NCBI GenBank assembly: GCA_009741485.1
Contig: CM019219.1
Coordinates: 31,488,369 to 31,552,368, forward strand
Direction: 5' to 3'
Source of the DNA: Malurus cyaneus samueli
Taxonomy: Eukaryota > Chordata > Aves > Passeriformes > Maluridae
DNA: 64,000 bases
The translations under genes and the position numbers were made by a program. How positions within the stretch are numbered: position 1 is the stretch's first letter; each line of letters begins with the position of its first letter. A model generated the notes under the pieces. It was not told where the DNA came from, did no database searches, and worked only from the letters and a program-made list of their open reading frames with translations. Below, in pieces: positions 45,101 through 58,800 of the stretch.

Positions 45101-48100
45101 TATTAATTTTTCAGCCTAAAAGAAGCTCTGAAGACCTGTTATTTTAGAGATTAAAGTTCTAGCATAAACAAACTCATATGCATGTTGTTTTTGCACAGGA
45201 GATGTTTTTAGTATCGTATTTAATGTTCCAAACAAAGCCATTGCTTGTGGTGTTTTACAGCCTGGATGCCTTTGAAAGGGTAGATATGGACCCTGTTTGA
45301 TCTTGAGCTATTCGGGGCTTTTTATTTGCATTTTGTGGCTCTTATCTTGTAAACAAAGACTCCTTTCTGTGTCTGTAGATCAGGATGTCACCCATCGAGC
45401 TCTTCAGAAATGGGAGACGGCTCCAGAGGGTGCAAGACACAAGTTCAGGGGCAAATGGAAATGAAGGACGTGAAACAATTTCACCTTGAGGTTTGCCTTG
45501 TTGCAGCAGAGACTGGAGGTAGCTTTTGTTTTCCCCATGCACCCTTTAATTTCTCTTTTAAAACCATCCCAGACTGGCGGAGTGGGGAGATGAATTTGCT
45601 GGAAAATCACAGTGCCTCCCCAAAACACGATAGCTGCTGCTGGGTGCCTGGATCCTGGGCATGGCCACAGTGCCAGGGAAACAAATACCACCTGCAGAAC
45701 TTCAGCTCTTCCTCAGAGAGCAGGGAGAAGAGGGAGTGAGCAGTGCAGTGTGTAAGGGAGTCATTCTCATGTATTTATCTCTTGTTTGTGTAATGGTTAT
45801 AAAAGTAAATAATCCTGCTCTAGCACAGTGTCCTCGCAGTCCCTGCCCAGCTCCACGGATAACTCTTCCTAAGGCTGACTTGTGATAATTAATACGCTAC
45901 AGAAGGAAATTATTTTTTAAAAAGGGAGCAGAGAAGTAAAGCTTGAAGTTCCCTTTGTGCCCCTGTGCTGGAGGCTGATTAGCTTTTGTTTCCTCCTCCA
46001 GTATGAAGGAACTGGTGCAATGTTCTCCCTCCTGCCCTGCAGTGTTGATCCCTGGTAGCAAGTGGCCAAAAGCATCAGGAGGTGACCCTGCTCTCCCTCC
46101 TTGCCAGCCTGGACCACTCAGGGGGAGCTGGCAGTATCCCTGTGGACCAGGTTAGCAACATCAATCTTCCTTCTGCACCCTGGGGAGTCTGGAGAGGGGC
46201 TGGAAGGGGAATGTGAGCCGGGCGGGAGAGGCTGAAGTGTCTGAGCCCTCCCTTCTGGCAGCTGTGCTGTGCTGAGCTCACGCTGGTGCTGCTCCTGTCT
46301 CTGTAATGGGTTTTTTAGCACTCTTCAGAGACCTGTGCTGGGCAGTGCCCTGGGCTGGAGCCAAGGAGTGGGAGATCACTGGGAAGAGGTTGGTGCTGCC
46401 CAAGGTTTCCCTGAACTGTGTGGCAGGGTACCAAGTACCCAGCCTAGCAGCCAGGTTTGTACCTGTTTGAAACATCTGGATTTGAAAAATGCCCCTTTTC
46501 CCTGAATATTCTCAGTATTGCACAGCTCCCCATCCTTCCATCCCATATGCTTGAACTGTCTTGCTATGAACTATGGGATTATAGTTCTGCATTCCCTCAT
46601 TTGCCAAAAATGCTTTGTGGAGCACAAATGTTGCCCTGAGCCATCCAGCTCCATTTGCTCCCCACAAGTGTAGCTTCTCCAAAACTTTCCACTTAGTGAT
46701 CAAATCTCTTTTGACCTTTGAAAGCTTTGGCTTGGGAGGGAAATTTTTCTGCTCCAGCAAGGGATGCTGCAAAATAAATCCCACCATGGGCAAAGGAGAG
46801 GCATCTAATCTTCCTGCTCCCTAGATTTAGCTGTGCCATTAGCCTGGACCCTGCACATAAAGCTAATTTTATAATTTGTAAACGTAGCCGAGTGGGTTTT
46901 ATAGGGGAATGTCGGGAAGTGATGAAATACCTTCAATAGATTTATAAAGAAGTTTTAATGCATAAAGCTCTCTCCCTCCCCCTCCTGCCCCCCCTCCTTC
47001 TGTCTTGGAGTTGCACACAACAGAAAACATGGCCATGGGAAGGGCTTTGTGGCCAGCACTCAAGCCTTTAATTTTGCTTTTACAAGACAGTTTTATAACA
47101 TCAAGAAGAATGGAAAAGCTGCAAGGCATGCCCACTCAAGACACTGTGCTCCTGGAAAGTTTTGGATGGGCTCCAGGCAATGTTTGGTGGCAAAGAAAGA
47201 TGAAGGTCTTGGAAAGAAGAAGAAATCATCAGCCCAACCCTCATCTTGCAATATTCCTGTTTCTGTAAGTGGGAAATGCTGCTGGAGCATGAGAAGGACA
47301 GAAAAAATACGTTCCTGCAAGGTCCCATATCTGAGGGTGAGTTCTGATTGCATCAGTAACAGCTTCCTCTGTTCCAACCCACTGAATTTTCCTGATGTAA
47401 TGAAAATGAACCATCTCGTGATCTTTAAGACTGAAAAACCTGCATTTTGCTGGTGGTTGAGCTCTGTGTGGAGTTCCTGTGTGATTTTGCCTGGGTAAAT
47501 TCCTCTGAATCTGTAAAACATTTCTCCTTCCTGCTTTCACCAGGGAGGATGATGCTTGTGGTGCCCACTGGGTATCCCTGTGAATCTCTTCTGGTTGTTG
47601 TTTTTTTTTTTTTTTTTTTGGATGGATTAAAATGGACTGACATGTTCAGAACTGATTAGTGAAGGGAAGAAGAGATGGATGTTGTGACTGTGTGTTCCCC
47701 ATTTCCTCAGGAAACCAGGCCAGCAAGTGGGATGTGTCACAAAAAACCCGGAACACAAGCGCCTGCCTCAAGCAGCCCAGCCCTGTCCGAGGGTTTTATG
47801 GGGTCAGGAAAAGGATTTTGGATCCAGAGATCTGGATTGGTGAGCTGGGGCCAGGCTAATAATCAGCATTGATAGAAAAGCCTTATCATAACTGGCAGCA
47901 GCCCCAAGCTCCCCTTCTTTATCTCCCAAGGGCTAAGCAAACCCAAGGCCAGCATCCTCCTGTAGCTCTGTCCTGGGAATTACCAGATCTGGCTCCTCCC
48001 AGGCCAGTTTCCCCAGCTCTGGCTCAGCAGCTTTGCAGATTAATCTCTGGTTTAAGACCTGACACACCTGAGAAGTGCTGGAGGGAGGAAAGATCACCTG

Positions 48101-51100
48101 GGTATATTTTTCCACGCTGTTTCTTTGTTTTTTATGTTTGTAGTTGTGTTTTTCTTTTAACGATTCGCAGCTTAGACTCTTGCCTGATTTTTTTTTCTCT
48201 TTTTTTTTCATTTGTTTCTTTTTTGTTTTCCCTCTCTCTCTCTATTGAACACTGATAGAAAAGGAGAGTGCTTTCCTCCTGCCTACTTAAATCTTGGGCT
48301 GAGTCGCACGGAAAAACAGTCACACTTACTGCAGCTCCCAGAGCCTTCAAATCATCAGGGGAGAGGGGAGGAGGGAGCTGCAGAGGGAAGAAAATCATTT
48401 GTATAGGCGTAGAGTGAAGAATCACCTTCCTTTAAACTCGTGATCTGTCTCTGTTCCTGCAGATTGCTGTCTCTGATCTTTTTTTCTCTGCTCAATATCT
48501 CCTTTCTATTATCTTTCCTCTGCCTCTGCTGTGATGTGTCTGTGGTTGTGCCCCTTTTTGCTGGGATGTCTCGCTCCCAGGAGAGTTGGAATAAGAACAC
48601 TGGGATTTGAAGATCCGGGTTATTGACAAGAAATCATTACTAAAACCTTTTAATGCCTCTTCTGTAATTGATACAAAGATGGGCAGGGTAGATTTTCCTG
48701 TAGACACACGGTTTTTTTCCCCCCTCCAAATGTTTCTAAAAGCCCTGAGTGTGGTGTCCTCCAGCCATTTCCTAATGGGTTAAAGCACACTGGTGCCAGA
48801 TGCTTTGGGGTCTGTAAATATTGCCCTATTTGCAGATGGATACCCTTGCAGGAAAAGCAGATAGAGCCTGAAATACTGAGCAGCAGAAAACCCTGGAGAG
48901 CTTGCTCTCAGCTAAGCATCACCCTGTGTGTAATTTTGGGGTCCCCCTTTTAGCTGCCAAGATGTTTGGTTGCCCTTGCACAGCTGTTGTGACCCCCATT
49001 GCCATGAGTTAAGCCAGGGAGAGAGAAGAAGAGGTGCTCTGAGTGGGGCTGAAACCTCAAACCTCTTACCCTGGTCATTAGGGGCAAAAATAGCCTGGCT
49101 GGGGCAAAAATAGCCTGGTTGGGACAGGAGCACTGGCGCTGGTATCCATAAGAGGGGAGGGATGAAGGTGCTTTGAGGTGAGACCTGGCAAAACCCTCAC
49201 TTCCTCAACCAAGACTACCTTCCCACTATCTTCCTTGGTTTTGTTTTTTTTTTTTTGCTGGCATTTGTTGCTAGGAGATAGAAAGCACAGTCCCTTTTGA
49301 AGCATCTTCAGCTGCCTTCCTGGAGAGCTTCAGCTTTGTTCAGCAGCTCCTTTCCTTCTCTTGGACTCATCCTTTTTGTCTTTCTCACCTGCACACAGGG
49401 GACAGGAAGGATTTGCCATGTCTGTGCTTGTTTCAGACAGTGCCCACAGCCCAAATCCTCTGGTTCTATCTAGTAAAAACAGCAAACCCCTGTCTGTGAG
49501 TTTAACTCCAGTTCCAGGTGCTCCCTCCCAAGGGTGGAGGAGTCAGAACTAAGGAAAGGAGCCCCGCTGGTGTGTGTGCAGCTCCTTCTGGATGCAGATC
49601 TACACAGGCAGCTCCTTCCATCTCCCTGGTCAGGATTTGCCCTTGGGACAAATCATCTCACTCCTCTGCAGGCATTTCTCTGCTCTGTGGGCTTTGCTCG
49701 GGCACAGTTAAAATAAAAAGCGAGGTGAAGGGTGCAGAGGCCCAGGTGAGAACAGGAACAAGAAGTGGGTCAGGGCATTTGCCCCAGTTTTGGGCTCTAA
49801 ATCACTCTGTGTGCCTTAAAAAAAAAAAGGCAAAATCAACCAAAATGTATGAAAAAGGAGAAACCTGTTGTCAGTCTTCCAGCTCATTCCCAGAACTGCA
49901 GACATGGAGCAGGTGGGCAGCAAAACATTTAGTGATGGCCAAGCGAGGAAATGACATTTCCCAGCTTGCCTAAGGATGCAAGAAAAATGTGTCTGTGTCT
50001 GCAGCAGCCCCACGAGCCGGGCCTGACCTATTTACATGCCCAATTATGCACACAGGCAGATGCCCTCTGCCCACCTCAGAGTAAGGGGCTGAGCCAGGAC
50101 AAAAAGTTGCCAGTGTGGAGTTTTTTTCTGAGAAGCCTGTCCCGCCAGATCCTGGGGTGTCAGCAGAGGGATCAGCAGGAGCTCAGGGTGTTGGAGGGAT
50201 GTGTTTAGATGAGATCTCTTTGGTTTTCCTTTGGAGTGAGGGATGCAGCTGGTTTGGAGGGAGCAGTGAAAAATCCAGCCAGTCTTTGCCTCTCTGCAGC
50301 CATTAATGCCCACTGAGCCAGGGGCTCCCCTGCTGCGGTGCCTCTGGTACCTCCACTGCTCCCTCCTCCTCCTCCTGCCCACCCTGATTTACCATTTCCC
50401 ATATTTCATTGTTGTTATGGCTGGTGGCAGCAATTGCTTCACACATTCATCATGCTGTGGGTGTCACAGTGTCATGGTTGCTGCCTTTGTTCGAGTTCCC
50501 AAAAAACCCTCCCCTTAAACCACCAAGCTCCAGACTGTTGTTAACCTGCCTTTAAAGCTGAGATTGCAGAAGAATTTTCCATGGGAAGTGGAGAATTTTT
50601 TAGTGATTTCTTACCCATCTCCTTTGAAACCTCACCCTGAGGTTTGATTTCAGCATTTTGGGCATTGAGTTGGGAGTGATAACAACATGGAAATGAAAAA
50701 TAAGGATCGACCTCAAGAGCTAAACTGAGCTTTGTGAGTGAGAAAGAAACTTTTCTGGTAACTTTTTCATTTGGGTCAGGCTGGGCAAGCATTAAGTCAG
50801 GATGGTTGGTGGCTTCATCACCAAGAGGAGCTTTTTCTCTACCACACCTGGGCAGCATCAGCTGTTTGAGCCTTAATTCTACCTATGCTTCATATGTAGA
50901 AAGGGGAGGGCTCACTGCAGGAGGAGCAACAATAAAAAATTGTTCTTGAAGGAAGGGCTCATCCTACCTGGCTCCCCAGCTGTTGGTGCAACACATAATC
51001 CTCGTCAAAAATGTGACACGACCTCTTGCCTGCTATCACATATTGCTGATATTGAGCTGGAGTAAGGCAAGCCTCACAGCCAGGGATGCTGCCAACCTTC

Positions 51101-52537
51101 CATCCCAGTTTGCTGCTTGGAATAGCCAGGGGAATCAATCATGCTGCTGGGGCTGGCCATCCATCTCCTTCCTCAGCAATGGCCAGGGGAGGCCTGGCCA
51201 GCCCTGTCCCCTGTGAGCTCCTTGCAGGAGAAGGGCACAGATTACGTGGAATTGCCATGCTGCCATTAAAAGTTAATATTTTGACAGTGCTGGGTGCTTT
51301 GCAGTTGATATCTTGGTATTAATGATCTTAAAAAACCTCCCTTAACTGGGAGGTGTTGGCCCTAAACCTGCTTGTTTCTAGCTGAGAGAACCCATTACAA
51401 GACTTTTCTGAGTCCTCTGCAGTGGGCACTTCTCTCTTTGAGCAGTTGTTGGCTCAGAAAATCCCCAGCAACCCTGAAGTGTAAAATCACAAATGAAGTG
51501 AGTTGTGTCGGACGATTCCGGCCATTCACTTAATTTTTATCACCCAATTTCTGCAAATCCCCCGTGGAGGTGCTTGAAAAGGACATATTTCCTTTTCTCT
51601 TTTCCTGCTAGTTTTGTCACTCTGACAAATGGTTGATGTGTTGGTTGTGTTTCTAACGCTGCTGGAAATGGTCGTGGCTCTCGTGTTTTGCAGCCAGCGC
51701 TGTGATTTCCACAAAGAAATGAGCGTGAGAGGCTGTGGATAACTGTTCCTCTGGCTCCATTGCACCCCACCACAATTTGCTTTCCGACGAATAACACCTG
51801 CCTATTTTACATCTCGACAGCAGCTTTCCTTATTTATTGAAAAGCTGAGGGTTCTTGGAGGATATTTCCATTTTTCTCCGCTCTTTCTGGCGGTTGCGCT
51901 GCAGCAAATTGGTCTCCAGCTGCACCTTTTCTCCTCAGTTTTGGCTGGAGGGAGCCTGTCTTGCTCTCTGGGTGATCAAAAATCATCCCAGGAAACGGCC
52001 TCTAGGCCTGCAAGGAGCAGTTTGGGGATACAGTATGGAAACAGAGCCTTACTCAGCGGGGATGTGACTGCGCATTGGGGCAATCCCGTGTTCCTCTGCT
52101 CTGCCCTCTGGGGTTAATGGCTGTGGAAACAGCGTTGTGACCTTCACCTCTGCTTTTGGTGGTGCCAGGGACAGCTTTTGATATTGTTCAGAGATGGAGT
52201 GGGAGAGGCTTGGGGTTCTGTGTGGAGTTGTTGAGCTGGAGAGCTTGCCTGGGTCATTGATGAGAAGGGGAAGGAAGGTGCTTACACCAGGCAGAAATAG
52301 ATTTTGCTGGGCTAACAAACGTTATCAGATGGGCTGAAAAGCAGAATTGTTCTTCAGCACAGTCCTGTTTGAACTGTCAGCGTAATACCAGCTGCAAAGA
52401 CAGCATTCTGAGCTTCTGACAGTGTTCTGAGTTTCTGTGCTTCTGCTTTTCTCAAAAATCTCATCCCCAGACACACCACCTCATGGAAAGGGGATGGCAA
52501 TTCCCTCCTAGCCAGCTTTGAGCTGTACCCTGGATGA
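45101..52537. other. Intergenic, no gene recognised
   Basis: More than 7 kb with no recognised CR1 copy or exon. Small items are a poly-T run at 47599-47620, a CT-rich patch at 48180-48245 and a 20-bp direct repeat at 49082-49121. Blocks at 46855-47110 and 51480-51900 could be regulatory. All open frames are short or unrecognised. Confidence 0.45.
49082..49121. repeat. 20-bp direct tandem repeat, two copies
   Basis: GGGCAAAAATAGCCTGGCTG is followed at once by the same 20 bases with one change (GGTTG for GGCTG). Confidence 0.9.
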
Positions 52538-52665
52538 GTCACAGAATCATTAGGGTTGAAAAGGACTTCCAAAATCATCGCGTCCTCAGGCTGTAGTTGT
52601 TAATCTGTCCCCTTTTCACTTATGTTGAAGGAAATGCCATCTTCCAGCTAGAAAATGACAAATAC
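52538..52665 (-). mobile_element. CR1 LINE 3' end, short fragment
   Basis: Reverse-complement CR1 terminus: GTCACAGAATCATTAGGGTT, then AAGGACTTCCAAAATCATCG. Clear for about 70 bases and uncertain after that. Confidence 0.75.
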
Positions 52666-52727
52666 TAGGGGCCTGAAAGATCTGATGTTATTGGCGTTGT
52701 TTAACATATATTGAAACAAAAAAAAAT

Positions 52728-52800
52728 TGTAGAATATCCTGAGTTAGAAGGGACCCACAAGGATGAGCAAAGTCTGACTTCTGGCCCAAGTTGTCACATT
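52728..52800 (-). mobile_element. CR1 LINE 3' end, short fragment (different subfamily)
   Basis: GTAGAATATCCTGAGTTAGA then AGGGACCCACAAGGATGAGC, a second CR1 terminus in the same orientation about 190 bases on. Confidence 0.7.
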
Positions 52801-55800
52801 TTGCCACTTTTTCATGGTTTTCAGTTGTTAGGAAGTCCATGGATTAAACTTCTTCCCCAAATGCTCAGTGAAACTGCAATATTTACATCCCATGGAGTTC
52901 TCTTTTCCCAAGAAAAGCAGGAGCGAGAACTCCTATTGTCACCCCCTCCACTGGCCACAGCTTTCCCCTTTTGCAATATGAGCTGCTGTCTGCCACCAAA
53001 TAGGATCATATTTAATCCGAGGGACGTCGCACAGCTTCCCAAAGCGCTGCAGCGTAATTGGAAAAAGAAGAACGAGCCCGGCATCGCAGTCAGACAACTC
53101 AGCCGAAATGTAAACCCAACACATTGCAAAGCACTCCGGGACCCGCTTCTGCTCCACAGCGCTATTTATGATCCTGAGCCGATCCAGAAGAGCTGACAGC
53201 ATGAAAGAGAAGCTCGTGTGTGCTCGTTTGCAATTAGGCACTGGGCTCCTGAGCATCTGTTTCCAGGAGAGATCACTGCTGGTGATTGTGTGCCCCGTGT
53301 TTCCCTCCGAGGGATGCCGGGGCTGGGGAAGGGCTGCAAACGCCACGAAAGAAACGGAGCTCGTGTGTTCGGGGAGTGGACAAGGAAAGCCTGGCCTAAT
53401 GGAAAGCTGAGGAAGATAGCTGCCTATAAATACAGCAGTGGAAGATGGGGAGGGCAGAGCAGTGGTGAAGGAGAGCTATTTATGCCCTGGCACGAGAACA
53501 AATGGGTGTAAACTGGCCCGGAATAAATCCAGCCTGAAAATCGCAAAGATGGTTTCTGACAATTAGAGAGCGATTGGGCTGTGGGCCAGTCTTCCTGTGG
53601 GAATAGAGGGGGATCAAACCCTTCCTGCTTTCAGCAGGTTGGATCCACTGACCCAGGGATGCCGAGGATCTTTCTCCTTTCCTTATTTCCCTTCGATTTC
53701 TGCCTCAGCCTTCTATTTATGCCAATTCTCATCACGTCCCATCCTCCTTCCTGTTGCCTGATACAGATCTCGGTTGCTGGCTTTGCTCCCTTCTGATGCA
53801 GGTGGCTTTCTTCTAGCAGTAATAACTTCCCCACATGGTCAGGAGCCTGCAGCATTCTTGGTGTTTTTTGATTTATTTTTTTATGTCTGTGCCCAATCCC
53901 TCTTTGTCCATTTGTCCTTCTTGCATGGCAGGGTCCAGATGGGGGACAGTTGGTATCCTCTAACCAAGGTGTCTCTGCCAAGCCCCACACAGGTAACAGA
54001 CTCCTCTGATATTTCCTGCTTGGGTTAAATAGGCACAAAATGGTAATCCTAGCCTATTTCCAGCTCTTGCATAACATGACCCTGAAAATTGCTTTGTCCC
54101 AGTGAAGGAGAAGGGATTTTTTTTGGGAAAATCCAGAGTTCAGGAGCCCTGGATACTGAGCATCCTTGGGACTGACTGCAGTAGTTCGCAGTCCAAACTC
54201 TGAGAGAAATCCCATTTGCAAAGCTCTTCCTGGGAAAAATCCCATCTGCACAGCTCCTTCTAGGATTGGAAAATGAGAGATGCTTTGGAATAACCTCATT
54301 GGCTCTTTGAGTGCCTTTTCTCAGGTTTCCCTCAAACTGTTGTGAGGTGACAGGGCAGGGAGATTGCTGATCTCTCCTGGTCTGCAGGGATATTTCTGGG
54401 AGGGAATCTTGGTTTGTGAGATTGGGTGTTTCAGGTTGATTTAGGTGCAGCAGCAGGTCCATATTTAAGTTGATTTTTTGCTAAAAATACGGGAAGTGGA
54501 AGGATACGAGAGGATGTGAGGAAGAAAAGGGATTTCTCTGCTTGCAGGTTGTACTCATTCCTCTGAGCTGGAGCTTTTCTTCGTTTATTACCATAATGGA
54601 GCCCTGTGAAACTTCCCAAAAGGCTGGAGGCCTTGCGAGGAGAAGCCTGAGAGCAAATTCCTCCTGCAACCGAATTACAGTGTTGAATCCCAAGTACGCC
54701 TGAGGAAAAAAAAAAAGCAAAATTAGAAATCTTTGTCGGGTATTATGTCAGCTTTCTGGATTATCAAAGGAAATATTTCCAGCAAGGTAGCTGAAATACA
54801 GGGTTTTCAGGGGAATTAAGTGACAGCCTGTGTGTTTTGGGTGCCTAATTCCTCTAAGGCTTGTAAAAACTCCGGGCTTCATTCACATTCTGGGCGTATT
54901 TCTGCTTAACCAGCCCGAGCAGCACGCGTGCCTCGTCTGAGATCCAGACAATTCCTCTTGATGAGGGAGCAGGGTTGGTGCTAATGCTGTCATTCTGCAC
55001 TCACACAGCTCTGCCAAAGGGCTGCCAAGTGCGTCTGTTTGAACTTCACACTGTAAATTTTTTAATTGCAATTGTATCTTTAGTTATCAGGATCAATTGG
55101 GAAGTGGGGCAGGGAGGGCCCCCTTTGGGAAATGGGAAATAAACCCCCTTTGCTGTGCTGCTTCACTTCATTTCCTCCCCTCCTGCCTCAAGCTCAAACA
55201 TTTGTGTTTCTACCCCCCTCAATGCCTGTTTTTTGCAAAACTCCATCCATGCTGCACGTTTTAGATTCATTCTCATCTGTTCTCTTCTTCACAAAGCAAA
55301 ATAGAACTGATATCAGATCAGAATGCATTAAAATAATAATCCTAAACAGTGCGACCAAACAAACTAATTTAGTGAAGCAACAGTTTGCACACATAGAGGT
55401 TTTTATTCCCTTAATGCTGTGTAATTGGGCTGCAGGTAAATTTGAATAAACGATTTATGGGAGGATAAAAATGAGGAATTTCTCAGCAGTGTGGCTATGC
55501 TGGGCTTGCCTCCGTGCTGGAGTGCTGAGACCTCACATATGGGTCACTAAGGAAGGACTGGGGGGGTCCCCAGCCGGAAGGAGCAGAGATTCCTGGATCA
55601 CAGCTTCCCTGGCAGCATCAGGGAGGGATTAGATCTCTGTGGGACCAATTCCAGCAGTGGGGTGAACGATGGTGTGGTCACAGCGCCGGGTGGGACTGTT
55701 CAAACTTCCCCTGGATGTGGCAAGACCTTAAAGGGGGTGAATTGGGAAGAATTTAATTTGCAAAATTCTATCTGCTCCTTCCAACTCATCGCCACCCCCA

Positions 55801-58800
55801 CGGACCCATAGGAAATGGCCCCAAAGCAGATTTATCATTGTCACAATTACATTTATTCTGAGCCCAACCAGGTCAAACCTTACAAACCAAGAACAGGGCA
55901 GCTGATTGTGTCTTGTTCTCCTCCCAGATTGAGCCCTTTTCTTCGTGCATCTGTAGAATGACTTCAAAGCATTGTGTATGCCATCTTCTTCCTCCATTCC
56001 TGCCTTTTTCGGTTTGGTTTCTAAAGCAGCAAGAGGAATATTGAAATTCTCATGCCTTCTCTTTATTTATTTAGTGTTACCTTGGCTCTGCTCGGTTGGG
56101 GTGCCTCAGCATTAAGATTTTACCAGCCCAGCTCTGCTGTGCCAGACATGGGAGCATTTTCCCTGGGTGCAGGTGGAGAGTAAATCCATAATTCTGTGGT
56201 AATTCACACCCAGAGGCAGCGCTGTGCTCAACTCCAGCTGCTCTTCTCCTCTTGCCTCTGCCCTTGTCCTGCTGCATTGCTTCTGGGCTGCTGTCCTAGA
56301 CACTGTTTTGGGGGAATATGTTAGATGAGCTGGAAAACCCGGCTGAATTCCTCGCTGGAGCTGCCTTCCTTCGTGCCTCTCCGGTGTATCTATCTGGTAG
56401 CATAAAGGAAAATGTCATTAATTTTTAGCCTAATGCCTGCTGAAGCACTGGGCTCCTTCTCCTGATGGCCAGCAGCAGTCTAGGAGATGCCAGCACAGCT
56501 TAGGTGTTGGCCAGGGCTGGGAAGTGCTGATCCTGTCTGGGGGTGCATTTTGCCTTGCAGGTGCTGCAAACCAGCTGCTGGTTCACCCTGAGACCCAGCC
56601 TACAGGTTTTTTTCTGGTTTTTTTTCCTGTTTCCTTTATCCTATTCCAAGGCAATGCCTTTTCTCCCTCTTCAGTAATAATTATGATCTTGGATGAAGGG
56701 GTCTTTCTGTGCCAGCCCAGCATCCCCTCAGGGATATGTAGGGGCAGAGCCAGCAGTGGGGACACCCCAGTGCTCCACAGGTGAGGGGGAAAAGAGAGGA
56801 TGAGGATGGAGGGATGGCAGCTGGAGTGTGCCCTCAGTTTGCTGACACCTTTCTAAGCACTCCTTCCAACCCAGGCTGGCACCTAGTGCTGCTGGCACGG
56901 TCCTGGCACAGGGGCCACGCTTGTCCCTGCTGCAGCCATCGCTGTGACCGTGGCGTGCTTCCAGGAGAGTCATCAGCTGCTAAAAATACCGGGGAAATAG
57001 CTGATGGTGTGGCTGCTCTGGGTGCGTTAGTGGAATTAGGCAGGAGGCTGAGCCAGCCAGGACTGCGCCCCTGTCCCCAGCAGGACGTGGAGGTCACGGC
57101 GCCTTGGCTCTGCTCCACGGCTTCACTGCCCTGCTGCTGGGCTGTCACAGCCGGTTTTTCTCCTCTGCTGTGATTCCAGGCATTGACAGGGAGCTCGGCT
57201 TGTCCAGAGCTGCTTGTATTTGTTGCTTTTTGCGGTGTCAAATCTTTGGTGCAGGATGAGTAGAGGTTATGGGTGTAACTTCACATCCAAGGGCATAAAA
57301 CCTTCCAACTTTCTCACCCTCGAGTGGGAGTGAGTAGCTGGTGTTCAGTATCTCCAGTCTAAAGCACAGCCTTAACTTTCTCCTACAGGAAAAAACACAG
57401 AATTCTGGGGTGGGAGATCCAAGAGATGGCTGCGTGTGCTGCCATCTGTCCATCTCATGACCAGAGAACTGGGCTTGCAAATGACTTTGCTGCATTTCTC
57501 CTTTCCTGGGTCTTTATTTGCTGCTTGTGATCGTTCAGGGCTTTGCTCTCTTCAGTGTTTTTTCCTGCAAGGTGATGCAGAGCGGAGGGACACGGCGTTC
57601 TGAGGAGGATGAGCAGGCTGGTGTGGATTCTGGTGTGGAGATCCAGGCTTTGGGCTCTCTCTGGGGAGTCAAAACCACTTAAAACAAAGCCTTGGGTGCT
57701 CAGGGCACCCTGTGGCAGGGACAAAGTAAGGTCCAGGCACCTTTTGTGTTAAACAGCTGTTTTACTCTGGCTTCTGGCTGGAAGGACCCGTGCTCCGTGA
57801 CCTTTTGTGTGGGTTGCAAACAGGGAGATGCCCTCCTTGGCACAGCACATCCACATCTTTAATCAGCAGCCTCAGTGTCCATAACCTTGCAAAAAAAACC
57901 TTGTCACAGCTCTCTGCAATCGCTGCACTCATCCATGCTAAACATATTCAGCCCTGGGAGCTGCTGATGGGATGAACCATCTCCATCCCTGCCTGTGGAA
58001 AGGGGTTTTTTCCTGGATCCCGCTGGCGGTGTGCTCAGGGTTGCTCTGTGAGCTAGGCCCTCATCATCCCCTTGGATAGATGAGTTCCTCTGCCTGGGAA
58101 TGCTGAGTGCCCTGGCAGAACAAACCAGGTTCAAGGGCTGGTCAAATGCTGCAAATTTCAAATTTGACTGTGTTGAAGCTCTGCTTTTCTGCTCTGGGCT
58201 TCTCCCCGCTTTTAACTCTGCTGCTGTATTCGCGCCTCGCACCCTCTAATTATAGGTGCTGTGTTTCTCAGCTTTCCTTTCTGGGAAGCGTGTCTGCCTG
58301 TGTGACTGGAGCTGTGCCTCCTCCGTGCCTTTCCCTCTCCTTTCCCCTCCTCTTGCAGCTGCAGCCAAGTGTGGAGTTCACAGAGGGGACAGTGATTCAA
58401 GGAGAGATTGGTGTCTTCCATCCTCTGTAACTCCTCTTGCCTCTTTTCTTATTCATGAGTGTGAGCAAACAGGTGCTAAAAGCTTTTTCCCCCCTGTCCT
58501 TCTCCTTGTGTGGCATAATCAGACTCTCCTGAGGTGTCTCCTGGTAATGCACCCTCTGCCCCCAAAGCTACTCCTGCATTTCTTGGCATCTCTGCAAGGA
58601 CTTGATTTATCTCTTTGTCTTCCCATCTCCCCTTACAGCTGGGAGAAACGAGTGCAGCCATCCTTGAGTTGTCTGCAGGTGAGGTGGGGATTGGAGATTC
58701 CCCTACTCACTTTGGATATTGGTTTTATTCCCATGGGGTGCTATCTGTGTCTGGGGGCCCTGTTTTGATTTTGAAAGCCTAATCCTTCACAGAGTTAGTC

